From Lachnospiraceae bacterium (GTDB taxonomy: Bacteria; Bacillota; Clostridia; Lachnospirales; Lachnospiraceae), in contig JAFSPF010000089.1 in the NCBI GenBank assembly GCA_017443065.1, forward strand, positions 1-41,605: a stretch of DNA of 41,605 bases. The letters run 5' to 3'. A program made the translations under genes and the position numbers. Each line of letters starts with the position of its first letter. Positions within the stretch are counted from its first letter, which is position 1. Shown in pieces: positions 30,891 to 38,198 of this stretch. Under the pieces are notes generated by a model. It was not told where the DNA came from. It did not search any database and worked only from the letters and a program-made list of their open reading frames with translations.

Positions 30891-32090
30891 TCATTCTCCT
30901 TGCACTAACTTCTTCTGATCGCCCACCTTGTCCGCCGGGATGTAGTTCTCCAGGATCCGCAGCTCGTCCAGATCATCCATGGGCGACATGTGTAATTTGT
31001 CTCTGACTTCGTTTCCGGTAACCAAACCCCTGTCAGACAGCCCGCCGAACACGTCAGATATCGTTTTGATATCCCAATCCATCAGCGAGAAGATATTGAA
31101 TTTCAGGTACATCTTCGGGGAAAGAATCAGTTTCCTGGTCATTTCCTGCTCGATGTTTTTTGTAACCGACGCAACCTTGTTTTGAATAAAGGAGTTCCAT
31201 GCGTCGCGGTTGTATTCCCCGATCCCCACGATGAAGGGAGGAACACCAAGGATGGATGCAACCAAACGCCGGTCCAGTTCCACCGTGTCCTTGATTGCCA
31301 AATCCTGTAAAGATAAAGGCTTTACCTGTTCAACCTGAAACTGTTCCGCCGGAATCATCCACGGTTCACCGGCTTCGTTCGATTCCACGTAATCTTCCAG
31401 AATCGTTTTTCTGCCTTCTTTTGTGGAAAATTCCTCGATCATGGAATCCACGCGGACGATGACGGACGGTTTCCACTTCGATTGAAGGAATCCCTTTTCT
31501 GTTGCGGCGGCCTGTTTCAGATTGTCGGCCACTTCTTTCAGCACAATCGTTGTGCCGCGCCCCCACCACGGATAACGCTTATCCGGGTTCTCTACAAAGT
31601 GCATCACCTCTTGCGGGTCATATTCCACGCCGTCAATCATCACTTTGTATCCGTATCCGTCCTGGATGAAACTCACACGGTCATACGGAATCGGCTCCAG
31701 GTCGCCCAAAAGCCATTGTCCGTTTTCGCCCTTTTCCATGTGCGGAAGGACAATCGAATTACCTTTGCCGTGCAAAAGCATTGTCATGACAATAAACTCC
31801 ATCCAGGAGCGGCGTGTCATAAACCGGAAGGGATCAATGTCAATCTTTCGGGACAGTTCGTTTTTGACGCGCTTGTCCCCCTTTTCCGTGTTTGCCATCA
31901 GGTAAATGGTCATGGAAGAGATAAGGGTCGCAATCTCCCTGCACGCGGTCAGGATTTCCGGACATTCATCCAGCCTTGTGTACCCGCTTGCACAAAGATC
32001 GTCGAAGGCGTCACTCTGTAAAAATCCGATATACTTTGTCTGACTTGTCTTTTCTCTTGTCTTGTTAGGCTTCCGGCGCTTTTTGCTCAT
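30891..32090 (-). CDS. Portal protein (HK97 type)
   Basis: The 399-aa product starts at the ATG at 32090, overlapping the TerL end; a longer frame from 32138 is less likely. It has the portal hallmarks: EILTACREIATLISSMTIYL, the stretch LHGKGNSIVLPH, the wing/stem region IPYDRVSF, and the LGVPPFIVGIGEYNRDAWNSF segment. It forms the dodecameric DNA gate at the capsid vertex and docks the terminase. Confidence 0.92.
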   Translation of the reverse strand: MSKKRRKPNKTREKTSQTKYIGFLQSDAFDDLCASGYTRLDECPEILTACREIATLISSMTIYLMANTEKGDKRVKNELSRKIDIDPFRFMTRRSWMEFIVMTMLLHGKGNSIVLPHMEKGENGQWLLGDLEPIPYDRVSFIQDGYGYKVMIDGVEYDPQEVMHFVENPDKRYPWWGRGTTIVLKEVADNLKQAAATEKGFLQSKWKPSVIVRVDSMIEEFSTKEGRKTILEDYVESNEAGEPWMIPAEQFQVEQVKPLSLQDLAIKDTVELDRRLVASILGVPPFIVGIGEYNRDAWNSFIQNKVASVTKNIEQEMTRKLILSPKMYLKFNIFSLMDWDIKTISDVFGGLSDRGLVTGNEVRDKLHMSPMDDLDELRILENYIPADKVGDQKKLVQGE

Positions 32091-33831
32091 TCTTCTTAAA
32101 CCACTCTCCCAGGCGTTCGTTCTTGCCGATTGTGTCAAGGTATCTGCACGTTGCCGTCACCGCCGCGTCGAAAAGGTCAATCCTCTGCTGCGGCTGCACC
32201 TTCTCGAAGATCACCATATCGTCCGACGATGACTTCTCCACCGCCCGCACATTTGATACGCAATACTCAAACGCATCCGAGTGCAAATAATAAAGGTTTC
32301 CGTCTTTCGCGCTTTTCTCGATGCGCCGGAAACCTTCTGACTTCACGTAATAATATTGCGGCTGATCTATGATGTTAAACTTCGCGCGCTTCATTTCCAC
32401 CATGTATTCACGCGCGAATTTTCTGTCGTGTCCCACCTGGCGGATCTTGAAGCCCCTCCGCCGCATTTCGATGAACCAATTTACCACGTCCGACGTGTTG
32501 ACCGTGGGAGAGTTGCACATGGTCAGCCAGCCGTCATCTTCCCAGCCGAACAACGGTATCCCATCTTCGTCGGCCTTCGCCGCGGCCTGTGTCACCGGGA
32601 AGAAGGCGTGTGTGATGATGATATCCGTCCCCTTGTAATTTCCGAACAGGGCGGCGGCGGTCAGGTCGTAGGTCCTGGAAAGGTCCGCTCCGCCGTACCA
32701 ATCTATGTTCAGCTTTGCCAGTTGTTCTATAGTCCAGTCATATTTCGCATCAGAACGCCGAAACTCTTCCGTGTCGAAGTATGCCTTCATGGCGTTCGTG
32801 AACACGTTCAGGCTCTTTGCAAAAAAGTCTTTTCGCTGCTGCGGGTCGTTCTGTGCCTGTAAGGAATCATTCAGCAATTCCTCCGGCCTTACACTCACCC
32901 CGTAAGAGGGGTTTGCCATTTCGTGAACCAGCGGATTTGTGAAATCTATATTGCCGTTTTCGTCCGGGTTCGCACAGCACATGAAGATGAAGTATTGTTC
33001 ATCCGATATCTGCCCGTCCAGAATCTTGCGGCAATACTGTAAACGCTGTCCCAAAAATCCCTGCTCATTGTCGCCGGCGGTGCTGATCCCGATCATCAGC
33101 TTGTTCGTGTACGCCTTCATGGCTTCTTTGAACAGGTTGTATTGCTTCGGCGCTTTGAAGGCGTGGATCTCGTCCGCAATCGCCACGTTACAGTTCAACG
33201 AATCCTGTGTATCCGGATTTGCCGCCAGCGCCCGGATGAAAAAGGTTCCATCCTGCAATTCCGCGTTCAGCGAGTGTTCGTTGTTGTTATCAATGATCTT
33301 GATGCTCCCGCCGTCTTTGATATCCTCCCCCATGGCCTTGACGTTGTAGGCTATGAAGTTGAATGTCTCTAAAGACTGGAGCATGGCGGCCGAAGTGACA
33401 TACACTTTGGATCCGCTCTTTCTGTACCACAAGGCCAGCGCCCACGCCAGCGCCGCGGAAAAAGAAGTCTTTCCCTGCTTGCGCGGAACGTAGATCATGG
33501 CCTCATGAAACCGGACTATGCCGGTTCCCTTGTGCTTGAATCCGACAAGGTTGTATATTATAAACTTCTGCCAGGGCTGCAATAAAAAAGGCTCGCCGCG
33601 CAACGGTGTGCCGTCAAGCCTTTCTCCCTGCTGATGCTTAAAAACTTTTTCTATGATCTCAATACAAAATCGGGCAGCGTAGTGGTCAAGCTCATACTGC
33701 GGGTTCTCCAGGTCCCGGAAGAATCTTTCGATTCCCCGCCTTAGTTCTTCGCACGCTACCTTCTTTCCGCTTTGTATTTCCTTTGCGTACTTTTGTATTT
33801 CGTTCCAATGTTTTCTTTCTCTTTGTGTCAT
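32065..33831 (-). CDS. terL: Terminase large subunit
   Basis: The 588-aa packaging motor has Walker A PRKQGKTS at residues 116-123 and Walker B VAIADEIHAF with D220/E221. The C-terminal nuclease domain has its first acidic residue in GGADLSRTYDLT near 395. The N-terminus (HWNEIQKYAKEIQSGKKVAC) matches the HK97-type group, so the ATG at 33831 is well supported. This means the gene overlaps the small subunit by 140 bp, which is unusually long. Confidence 0.93.
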   Translation of the reverse strand: MTQRERKHWNEIQKYAKEIQSGKKVACEELRRGIERFFRDLENPQYELDHYAARFCIEIIEKVFKHQQGERLDGTPLRGEPFLLQPWQKFIIYNLVGFKHKGTGIVRFHEAMIYVPRKQGKTSFSAALAWALALWYRKSGSKVYVTSAAMLQSLETFNFIAYNVKAMGEDIKDGGSIKIIDNNNEHSLNAELQDGTFFIRALAANPDTQDSLNCNVAIADEIHAFKAPKQYNLFKEAMKAYTNKLMIGISTAGDNEQGFLGQRLQYCRKILDGQISDEQYFIFMCCANPDENGNIDFTNPLVHEMANPSYGVSVRPEELLNDSLQAQNDPQQRKDFFAKSLNVFTNAMKAYFDTEEFRRSDAKYDWTIEQLAKLNIDWYGGADLSRTYDLTAAALFGNYKGTDIIITHAFFPVTQAAAKADEDGIPLFGWEDDGWLTMCNSPTVNTSDVVNWFIEMRRRGFKIRQVGHDRKFAREYMVEMKRAKFNIIDQPQYYYVKSEGFRRIEKSAKDGNLYYLHSDAFEYCVSNVRAVEKSSSDDMVIFEKVQPQQRIDLFDAAVTATCRYLDTIGKNERLGEWFKKNEQKAPEA

Positions 33832-34189
33832 CGGTCAGTTGTGATAGTGCGTCTGAAAGAGAAGAAACCTTTTTCGTTGTCATCGTGGAATCGTTTATCT
33901 TTTTCAGACTGTCCACCGTAAGCCCCAAATTTCGCCAATGGTCAAGTGCCTGTTTGTCAAGATTCATCCACGCATCAAGCGCCGGATTCCTCTTGATGTT
34001 TACCGCTCCCCTGTCTAATGTGTGTTCCACCGTTGCCCTGCCACCGTCGGCAATGAAATCTTCATACGCCCGGTCACGCGCCGCCAGGATCAAAGACGCC
34101 GCATCAACCTCCGGCAGAAACGCGTCTTGATACGTTCCCACCGCCTTCATCTGTGATATGGTTTTTTCTTTCCATTCTTCAACATTCAT
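33692..34189 (-). CDS. terS: Terminase small subunit (P27-like)
   Basis: The 165-aa product starts at the ATG at 34189 (another in-frame ATG is 6 bp upstream). It has the P27-family layout: helical middle (ALDAWMNLDKQALDHWRNLG) and LTVDSLKKIND near the usual C-terminal end. The last 40 or so residues are strongly basic (KRKKTLERNTKVRKGNTKRK and on) and lie wholly over the TerL start. They may be a real extension that binds DNA. No Shine-Dalgarno is evident; a GC-rich hairpin lies immediately upstream. Confidence 0.8.
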   Translation of the reverse strand: MNVEEWKEKTISQMKAVGTYQDAFLPEVDAASLILAARDRAYEDFIADGGRATVEHTLDRGAVNIKRNPALDAWMNLDKQALDHWRNLGLTVDSLKKINDSTMTTKKVSSLSDALSQLTDDTKRKKTLERNTKVRKGNTKRKEGSVRRTKAGNRKILPGPGEPAV

Positions 34190-34197
34190 AGGCATTT

Positions 34198-34221
34198 GCG
34201 CGGCGCACGTCTGCGCCGCGC
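34198..34221. other. GC-rich perfect hairpin before TerS (cos-site candidate)
   Basis: GCGCGGCGCA (34198-34207) pairs perfectly with TGCGCCGCGC (34212-34221) over a CGTC loop. In HK97-like phages with an HNH gene beside the terminase the cohesive-end site lies just upstream of TerS. The location fits, but the cut cannot be seen from sequence. Confidence 0.4.
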
Positions 34222-34250
34222 TTACAACGAAAGAAGGGGGTCCTTGTACG

Positions 34251-34281
34251 TCAAACGGGCGGTGACCAGCCGCCCGTTTGA
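34251..34281. other. Second long hairpin between HNH and TerS
   Basis: TCAAACGGGCGG (34251-34262) pairs with CCGCCCGTTTGA (34270-34281), 12 bp, over a 7-base loop. No T-tract follows on the minus strand, so it is not a normal terminator for the late operon. It may be part of a cos/packaging region. Confidence 0.45.
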
Positions 34282-34337
34282 AAAATCCCACGTTATCATT
34301 TTAACACGGTTTTTACTTCAAAAAGTACCAAACATTT

Positions 34338-34709
34338 TCAAAGATTTTTTTCGTATCTTCCCGCGTCATTCCTGCGTTTTGGGGATTTTCGTTCTGATGT
34401 AAGGTATGAAGAGACATCTACGCCGATTTTCCTTGCGGCCCGCCTGGCAACGTCCACGCCGGCAGCGGTCAAGGATCCGTCGTCATTGTGAAGCCCCCTG
34501 TGTGTCCGGCGGGAAACCGGTATCAGATTATGTGGGGTAAAAGCGTATTCGGGGAAGTCCTCCAGCGGTAAGGCGTGGTGTACCACTTCGGCCGGCTCCA
34601 GTTTCCCGTACCGCTTTTGTACCTGATCGACAAAGTTATAATGAGACATCACGCGCGCGGCGGTTCTCCGCCACTTCGGCGCGTCATAAAAATCATTTCC
34701 CGTTTTCAT
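34338..34709 (-). CDS. HNH endonuclease (terminase-associated)
   Basis: The 123-aa product has the HNH motif in AEVVHHALPLEDFPEYAF, PHNLIPVSRRTH and RGLH: His43/44, an Asn in PHNLIPV, and a final His in RTHRGLH. In HK97-type phages such HNH proteins stimulate terminase cutting at cos. Two genes apart from TerS here are only hairpins. The C-terminus is basic. It overlaps the upstream small gene by 17 bp. Confidence 0.85.
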   Translation of the reverse strand: MKTGNDFYDAPKWRRTAARVMSHYNFVDQVQKRYGKLEPAEVVHHALPLEDFPEYAFTPHNLIPVSRRTHRGLHNDDGSLTAAGVDVARRAARKIGVDVSSYLTSERKSPKRRNDAGRYEKNL

Positions 34710-34884
34710 TGTCCATGTATGCCTTCACGGCTTTTGATACGTAGGCCGTCACGGATTCACCGGCAGCAGCGGCGGCGGCCTTTATCGTTTCTCCAAATTC
34801 TTTACGGACCGGCAGTTCAATCCTCATGTAATTTGCATCCTTGTATTTCTTTACAGCTCTTTGATTTGCTGGTGTTGCTGGCAT
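34693..34884 (-). CDS. Ribbon-helix-helix (Arc-like) small protein
   Basis: The 63-aa product has a strand YMRIELPVRKEF followed by two helices (GETIKAAAAAAGESVTAYVS, then KAVKAYMDN), the ribbon-helix-helix layout of Arc/MetJ regulators. AAAGGAGGG precedes the ATG. It is the first gene of the leftward late unit, right under a strong promoter whose -35 carries an operator. Autoregulation is possible but unproven. Confidence 0.75.
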   Translation of the reverse strand: MPATPANQRAVKKYKDANYMRIELPVRKEFGETIKAAAAAAGESVTAYVSKAVKAYMDNENGK

Positions 34885-34907
34885 GGCGCCCTCCTTTCGT
34901 TTTCCCC

Positions 34908-34936
34908 ATCATACCGCAAAAACATATTGCCGTCAA
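34908..34936 (-). promoter_or_regulatory. Leftward promoter of the HNH/terminase unit
   Basis: On the minus strand TTGACG (34936-34931), 17-bp spacer, TATGAT (34913-34908). This is the best promoter in the window. Its -35 lies inside the operator-like palindrome 34923-34940. Confidence 0.75.
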
Positions 34937-34940
34937 TACA
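34923..34940. promoter_or_regulatory. Operator copy 1 (TATTG-N4-CAATA)
   Basis: CATATTGCCGTCAATACA shares the dyad core TATTG-N4-CAATA and 15 of 18 bases with 35693-35710. It covers the -35 of the leftward promoter, so binding would repress it. Confidence 0.55.
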
Positions 34941-35471
34941 GAACGTTTATTCCCTCGCCCCCTGGGAAATGGGTTTTTCAATATGGGTGCCTCCAGAGTT
35001 GGAAATGGCACCCGGGCCGACCATGCGAAGCACGGAAAACGCGCCGCCGAACGGGGGGGGGTTGAAAAAATCAAACGCCGCGCCGGGGTTTTGTGCGGAA
35101 GCGGAAGCGCGCGCCCGCTCCGGATTTTTCCGCCCGGTGAATCAAAAAGATAATACTTGATATTTTTAGAGGGAAGGGAAGCCAGCCGCGGAAGCTCCGC
35201 CGGAAGTATCCAGGGGAGAAGCCCGCCCGGCGGCCGGAAGCATCCCCGGCGCCCGGCGTCCCCGGCGGCGCTGCCAGCATCCGCGGACGGGCGGCAGCAT
35301 AATGGCCGCCATAAACGGCCGGCGCCATAATGGCCCGGCGGCAAAATCAGAACCGACCGCCGGCGGGATACGGGTCGGCGGAAGCATCCCCGCCCTAAAT
35401 ACCTGGCAATGATCCAGGGAGAAGCGACGCGCGCCCGGCGTCCCTGACGCTACATTTTGACGTGGTTTTTA
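34941..35471. other. GC-rich gap without a supported gene
   Basis: No frame here has a plausible ribosome-binding site or protein-like composition. The DNA is very GC-rich with many short inverted GGCCGG/CCGGCC-type segments, a run of nine G near 35052, and repeated GGAAGCATCCCCG words (about 35235 and 35376). CATAATGG also recurs around 35300-35335. It may hold structured RNA or degenerate repeats. Confidence 0.4.
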
Positions 35472-35494
35472 TTGTGTCCTTTTTATCGTACACC
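35472..35494. promoter_or_regulatory. Imperfect copy of the 24-bp palindrome
   Basis: TTGTGTCC, then TTTTTATCG and TACACC match the perfect palindrome 39 bp downstream apart from a few mismatches. Paired sites suggest cooperative binding by a regulator. Confidence 0.45.
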
Positions 35495-35510
35495 TTCCGC
35501 GCGCTTGTTT

Positions 35511-35534
35511 TTGTGTCCGATTTATCGGACACAA
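35511..35534. promoter_or_regulatory. Perfect 24-bp palindrome (operator candidate)
   Basis: TTGTGTCCGAT (35511-35521), TT, ATCGGACACAA (35524-35534): eleven perfectly matched base pairs per arm. It lies in the divergent control region and is unlike the TATTG-type operators, so a second regulator may act here. Confidence 0.6.
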
Positions 35535-35637
35535 TCCCCGCGGCGCCGTTTTTGCTCCATATCCATGCCGACGGAGCAACGCAATTATAAAACAGGTATA
35601 AATAAAAGCCGTGAAACGTGCATTTTTGCGCGTTCTG

Positions 35638-35655
35638 TATATTGCCGGTAATATA
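35638..35655. promoter_or_regulatory. Operator copy 2 (TATATTGCC dyad)
   Basis: TATATTGCCGGTAATATA has 6-bp perfect arms TATATT/AATATA and shares the core of copies 1 and 3. It covers the TTGCCG -35 of the rightward promoter. Confidence 0.55.
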
Positions 35656-35670
35656 TTTTTATTTTATGTT
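35642..35670 (+). promoter_or_regulatory. Rightward promoter of the small-gene block
   Basis: TTGCCG (35642-35647), 17-bp spacer, TATGTT (35665-35670). The first gene starts about 200 bp downstream, leaving a long leader that holds operator copy 3. Confidence 0.5.
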
Positions 35671-35692
35671 TCTCTCCTGCTTTGTTGCTTGA

Positions 35693-35710
35693 TATATTGC
35701 CGACAATATA
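35693..35710. promoter_or_regulatory. Operator copy 3 (perfect TATATTG-CCGA-CAATATA)
   Basis: This is the most symmetric copy, with 7-bp perfect arms, 55 bp after copy 2. It lies downstream of the promoter at 35642 or within a second weaker promoter (TTGCTT ... TATACG). Confidence 0.6.
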
Positions 35711-35878
35711 CGATAATACATACAGAAAACAAAAACACAAGCGCGCAACGCGGAAGAAATACAGCCAGGCCGACGGGATCCAGCGACGCCGGAAGGGATG
35801 CAAAGAAAACGGAAGCGCGCAAAACAAAACAACCTTTAAAGCGTCCGCCGGCGCTTCCGGCGGGGAAGGGAGCAAACA

Positions 35879-36205
35879 ATGACTAATAAGGAAATGGTAC
35901 TCCGGGCGGCGGTAATGAGTGGTATCTATACAGGCCCGCAAGCGGCGGCCCTGGAAAAAGCAAACGGCGGCGCGCTTCCGCTTTACACTTTCGGAGAGTG
36001 GAAGAAACGCGGGTATATCGTCAAAAAAGGCCAGCACGCTATTTTGACCATGAATTTGTGGGCGTACAACAAGGGAAAAAAGGATCCGGAAGCGCCGGAA
36101 GAAGCCGACGGGGACGCGGCGCCAGATGAAGGTTTTAAACTCCGGAAAATGCATCTTTTCGACTTCCGCCAGGTTGAAAGGCTGGCGGCCGCGGATGCGG
36201 TTTAA
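35879..36205 (+). CDS. Short ArdC-N-like protein (ssDNA-binding type domain)
   Basis: The 108-aa product contains YTFGEWKKRGYIVKKGQHAI and, later, MHLFDFRQVERL. This is the core of the ArdC N-terminal domain, found in antirestriction and plasmid or phage proteins that bind single-stranded DNA. The metalloprotease half of ArdC is missing. GGAAGGGAGCAAAC precedes the ATG. It is the first gene of the rightward block, where an early protective role would make sense. Confidence 0.6.
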   Translation: MTNKEMVLRAAVMSGIYTGPQAAALEKANGGALPLYTFGEWKKRGYIVKKGQHAILTMNLWAYNKGKKDPEAPEEADGDAAPDEGFKLRKMHLFDFRQVERLAAADAV

Positions 36206-36285
36206 TATATATCATTCTCCCCAGCGCGCCGGGGATTGTAACAAAAAAAACAGATTTTTGGCCGGAAGGCCGGAAGGGAGCAAAA

Positions 36286-36438
36286 ATGAGTGATTTACAC
36301 ATAGAAGAATGTGAAAAGCTTATGAATATTTACAATATTGATTTTGAAGAAGCGGCGGAGATGCTGGAATTATTCCATAATATCATGCACTCTTTATGCA
36401 AAATTGCCAGCACGCTGGCGGAAGGGAGCAAAAAATGA
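36286..36438 (+). CDS. 50-aa acidic helical protein (unknown function)
   Basis: The short frame (MSDLHIEECEKLMNIYNIDF, then EEAAEMLELFHNIMHSLCKI) has a clear GGAAGGGAGCAAAA leader. Its last codons (EGSKK) themselves encode the ribosome-binding site of the next gene, and the stop overlaps the next ATG as ATGA. That coupling supports real translation. It is acidic and helical, as in DNA mimics or small inhibitors, but its function is unknown. Confidence 0.6.
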   Translation: MSDLHIEECEKLMNIYNIDFEEAAEMLELFHNIMHSLCKIASTLAEGSKK

Positions 36439-36740
36439 AAAAAGCAAATTATAACAAATTTTTGGCAATGTTACGCAATGAAGCGGAGTTTTACGTTTTT
36501 CATCATAAGGATCATTATATGATCATTGCGCCCGGACGTTTTGCGGCGGCCTTCCCCTTAAATGTATATGAAATCTTTTTATCTGGAACACCAGCAACTC
36601 CGCTTAACATTGCATACGGTACCGGAGTAAAAGTCACAAGCGGCGGCCGCGGAAAAAAAGCCTGGCGCCATTTTGAAGAAGTGACAATAGATAATTATAA
36701 TTCCATAGTTTTGCAAGCTTTAAAGGGCCTGGCTGCTTAA
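36435..36740 (+). CDS. Small protein of the rightward block (unknown function)
   Basis: The 101-aa product (MKKANYNKFLAMLRNEAEFY, then VFHHKDHYMIIAPGRFAAAF) has an alpha-beta look with a basic Gly-rich loop (TSGGRGKKAWRHF). I chose the ATG at 36435 because it overlaps the previous stop and carries GGAAGGGAGC. No family recognised. Confidence 0.65.
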   Translation: MKKANYNKFLAMLRNEAEFYVFHHKDHYMIIAPGRFAAAFPLNVYEIFLSGTPATPLNIAYGTGVKVTSGGRGKKAWRHFEEVTIDNYNSIVLQALKGLAA

Positions 36741-36754
36741 ATATATCACGCCTT

Positions 36755-36779
36755 CCCCGGCGGGCGTAAAACGCCGGGG
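36755..36779 (+). other. GC hairpin in the spacer before the next gene
   Basis: CCCCGGCG (36755-36762) pairs with CGCCGGGG (36772-36779). GAAGGGATAAAAAC follows directly as a ribosome-binding leader. Similar GC dyads occupy the spacers near 36225 and 37310, so they seem to be a shared inter-gene feature of this block. Confidence 0.5.
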
Positions 36780-36795
36780 AGAAGGGATAAAAACA

Positions 36796-37305
36796 ATGTC
36801 AAGTTATGTTATATCAAAAAGTGAATACATGAAGGCCGCGGGATTTTGCGCGGCCCTGGCGGAGCATAAGCATATCTATTATGAACCGCTCCGGATATGG
36901 GACCCGGAAGCCGGAAAAGTAGCAACGGCGGCGGAGTTTAAAAAATATTTCAATCATCTTTTTAAACTCAACGCCGCGGCCTATGCATACCGCTACAATG
37001 AAGCGGATATTTTTAATGATCCCGATAATTATGATGATGATTTTGAAGCCGCGCGGGCCGCTACAAAATCCGCCATTAATGCATCATACCGCGGAGATAA
37101 TAAAATAAATGTATTGATTTTTGGGTTTTATCATTTTTCACATTCTATTCTTTATCAGATGGACGAAAAACGAGCGGAAAAGCTGGCGGCGGAGTTTCTC
37201 CGGTATGTATGCGCGGAGCTTCTCCAGATCATGGGAAAATTTGCAAATATTCATATTGACCCGGTGAATTTTTGGGGATGTTTTCCAACGGATGGAATAG
37301 ATTGA
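36796..37305 (+). CDS. 169-aa protein of the rightward block (unknown function)
   Basis: The product (MSSYVISKSEYMKAAGFCAA, later RYNEADIFNDPDNYDDDF) is rich in Ala, Tyr and Asp. A helix pair near the C-terminus reads EKRAEKLAAEFLRYVCAELL. I know similar hypothetical proteins only from gut mobile elements, with no function. GAAGGGATAAAAAC precedes the ATG. It could bind or modify a host factor but the sequence shows no catalytic motif. Confidence 0.65.
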   Translation: MSSYVISKSEYMKAAGFCAALAEHKHIYYEPLRIWDPEAGKVATAAEFKKYFNHLFKLNAAAYAYRYNEADIFNDPDNYDDDFEAARAATKSAINASYRGDNKINVLIFGFYHFSHSILYQMDEKRAEKLAAEFLRYVCAELLQIMGKFANIHIDPVNFWGCFPTDGID

Positions 37306-37360
37306 TAACACGCGCCGCCCGCGCCCGGCGGCATAATAGGCGCGGAGAAGGGAGCGAAAA

Positions 37361-37714
37361 ATGAAAATCAATTATCTGACCATAGAAGTATATAAGGATA
37401 ATGCAATAGGAGATTGCACAAACGGCGGCATATCTGGACGCTTTAACACTCTTTTGCTGGCGTGCAAGCGCGGCCCGTGGCATTTTGAAAGTGAAAAAGA
37501 AACGCCGTTAAATCTATGCATGGTAGAACGCCGCCAGCTTTTTAGCGTTACATATACCGATATCATACCGGCCGCCATAAATGACGCCGGGGAAGTGGTA
37601 CCGCGTCCGGGGTGGTGGATGTTTGGCGGGAACATTGCCTATACTTCTGACAACCGTTTTTCTGAAGCTGTCGGCCACTCCTACCCGTTAAAAATTAGAG
37701 ATAGAAGGGAGTAA
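37361..37714 (+). CDS. 117-aa protein of the rightward block (unknown function)
   Basis: The product (MKINYLTIEVYKDNAIGDCT, then NGGISGRFNTLLLACKRGPW) is beta-rich. It includes PGWWMFGGNIAYTSDNRFSE, which suggests a compact sheet with exposed aromatics. GAAGGGAGCGAAAA precedes the ATG. No family recognised. Confidence 0.65.
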   Translation: MKINYLTIEVYKDNAIGDCTNGGISGRFNTLLLACKRGPWHFESEKETPLNLCMVERRQLFSVTYTDIIPAAINDAGEVVPRPGWWMFGGNIAYTSDNRFSEAVGHSYPLKIRDRRE

Positions 37715-37717
37715 AGC

Positions 37718-37960
37718 ATGAACACAATCATTTTAGACATAAACAACGGCGGAAAAATGCACTTATTGCAACGCAACCCCGGCGGCCGCATTTTGACCAT
37801 GTTCATAGATGAAAAAGGGGAAAATGATACATCTTATGACAACCCGGACGCGCTGGCGTTTATATCTCCGGCAGATATGGTATCACTTATCAATCTATAC
37901 CGGCATATAAAGCGGAATGATATAAAAAACGATTTTATCAACCCGCACGGGGTAAACTGA
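37718..37960 (+). CDS. 80-aa protein of the rightward block (unknown function)
   Basis: The product (MNTIILDINNGGKMHLLQRN, then SPADMVSLINLYRHIKRNDI) has a beta start and a helical end. It begins 3 bp after the previous stop with AGAAGGGAGTAAAGC upstream. It closes the rightward block, which then meets the leftward early block head-on. Confidence 0.65.
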   Translation: MNTIILDINNGGKMHLLQRNPGGRILTMFIDEKGENDTSYDNPDALAFISPADMVSLINLYRHIKRNDIKNDFINPHGVN

Positions 37961-37967
37961 TAACCCA

Positions 37968-38005
37968 GCGGCCGCCAGGGATCCGGAAGAAGAACCGGCG
38001 GCCGC
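37968..38005. terminator. Inverted repeat at the end of the rightward block
   Basis: GCGGCCGCC (37968-37976) pairs with GGCGGCCGC (37997-38005) over a 20-base loop, followed by TTCCCTTCC rather than a clean T-run. A terminator role is plausible by position only. Confidence 0.35.
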
Positions 38006-38139
38006 TTCCCTTCCAGGATTGAAAAACGGAACGCTGCCAGCGCGCGGCGCTTTTCCGCGTCCGGGCGGGCGGTTTTCGCGCCTTCTTTGCTCCTGCTGCC
38101 GGAAGGCGCGCGGCGGAGCTGTCACTTCCTCCCCAGGTA

Positions 38140-38198
38140 ATTCTATATATTATATTATTCTATATTTGATATATCATTTGATATCATATTTATATATA
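38140..38198. other. AT-rich island between convergent blocks
   Basis: An island almost purely of A and T (ATATATTATATTATTCTA, then GATATATCATTTGATATCAT) lies in otherwise GC-rich DNA. It contains overlapping short palindromes. It could be a bidirectional transcription end, a DNA-unwinding element or a protein site. Confidence 0.35.

Noticed and set aside
34575-35153. Rightward 192-aa frame opposite the RHH/HNH genes
   Set aside because: It opposes well-supported genes, lacks a ribosome-binding site and runs into the GC-rich gap with a biased composition.
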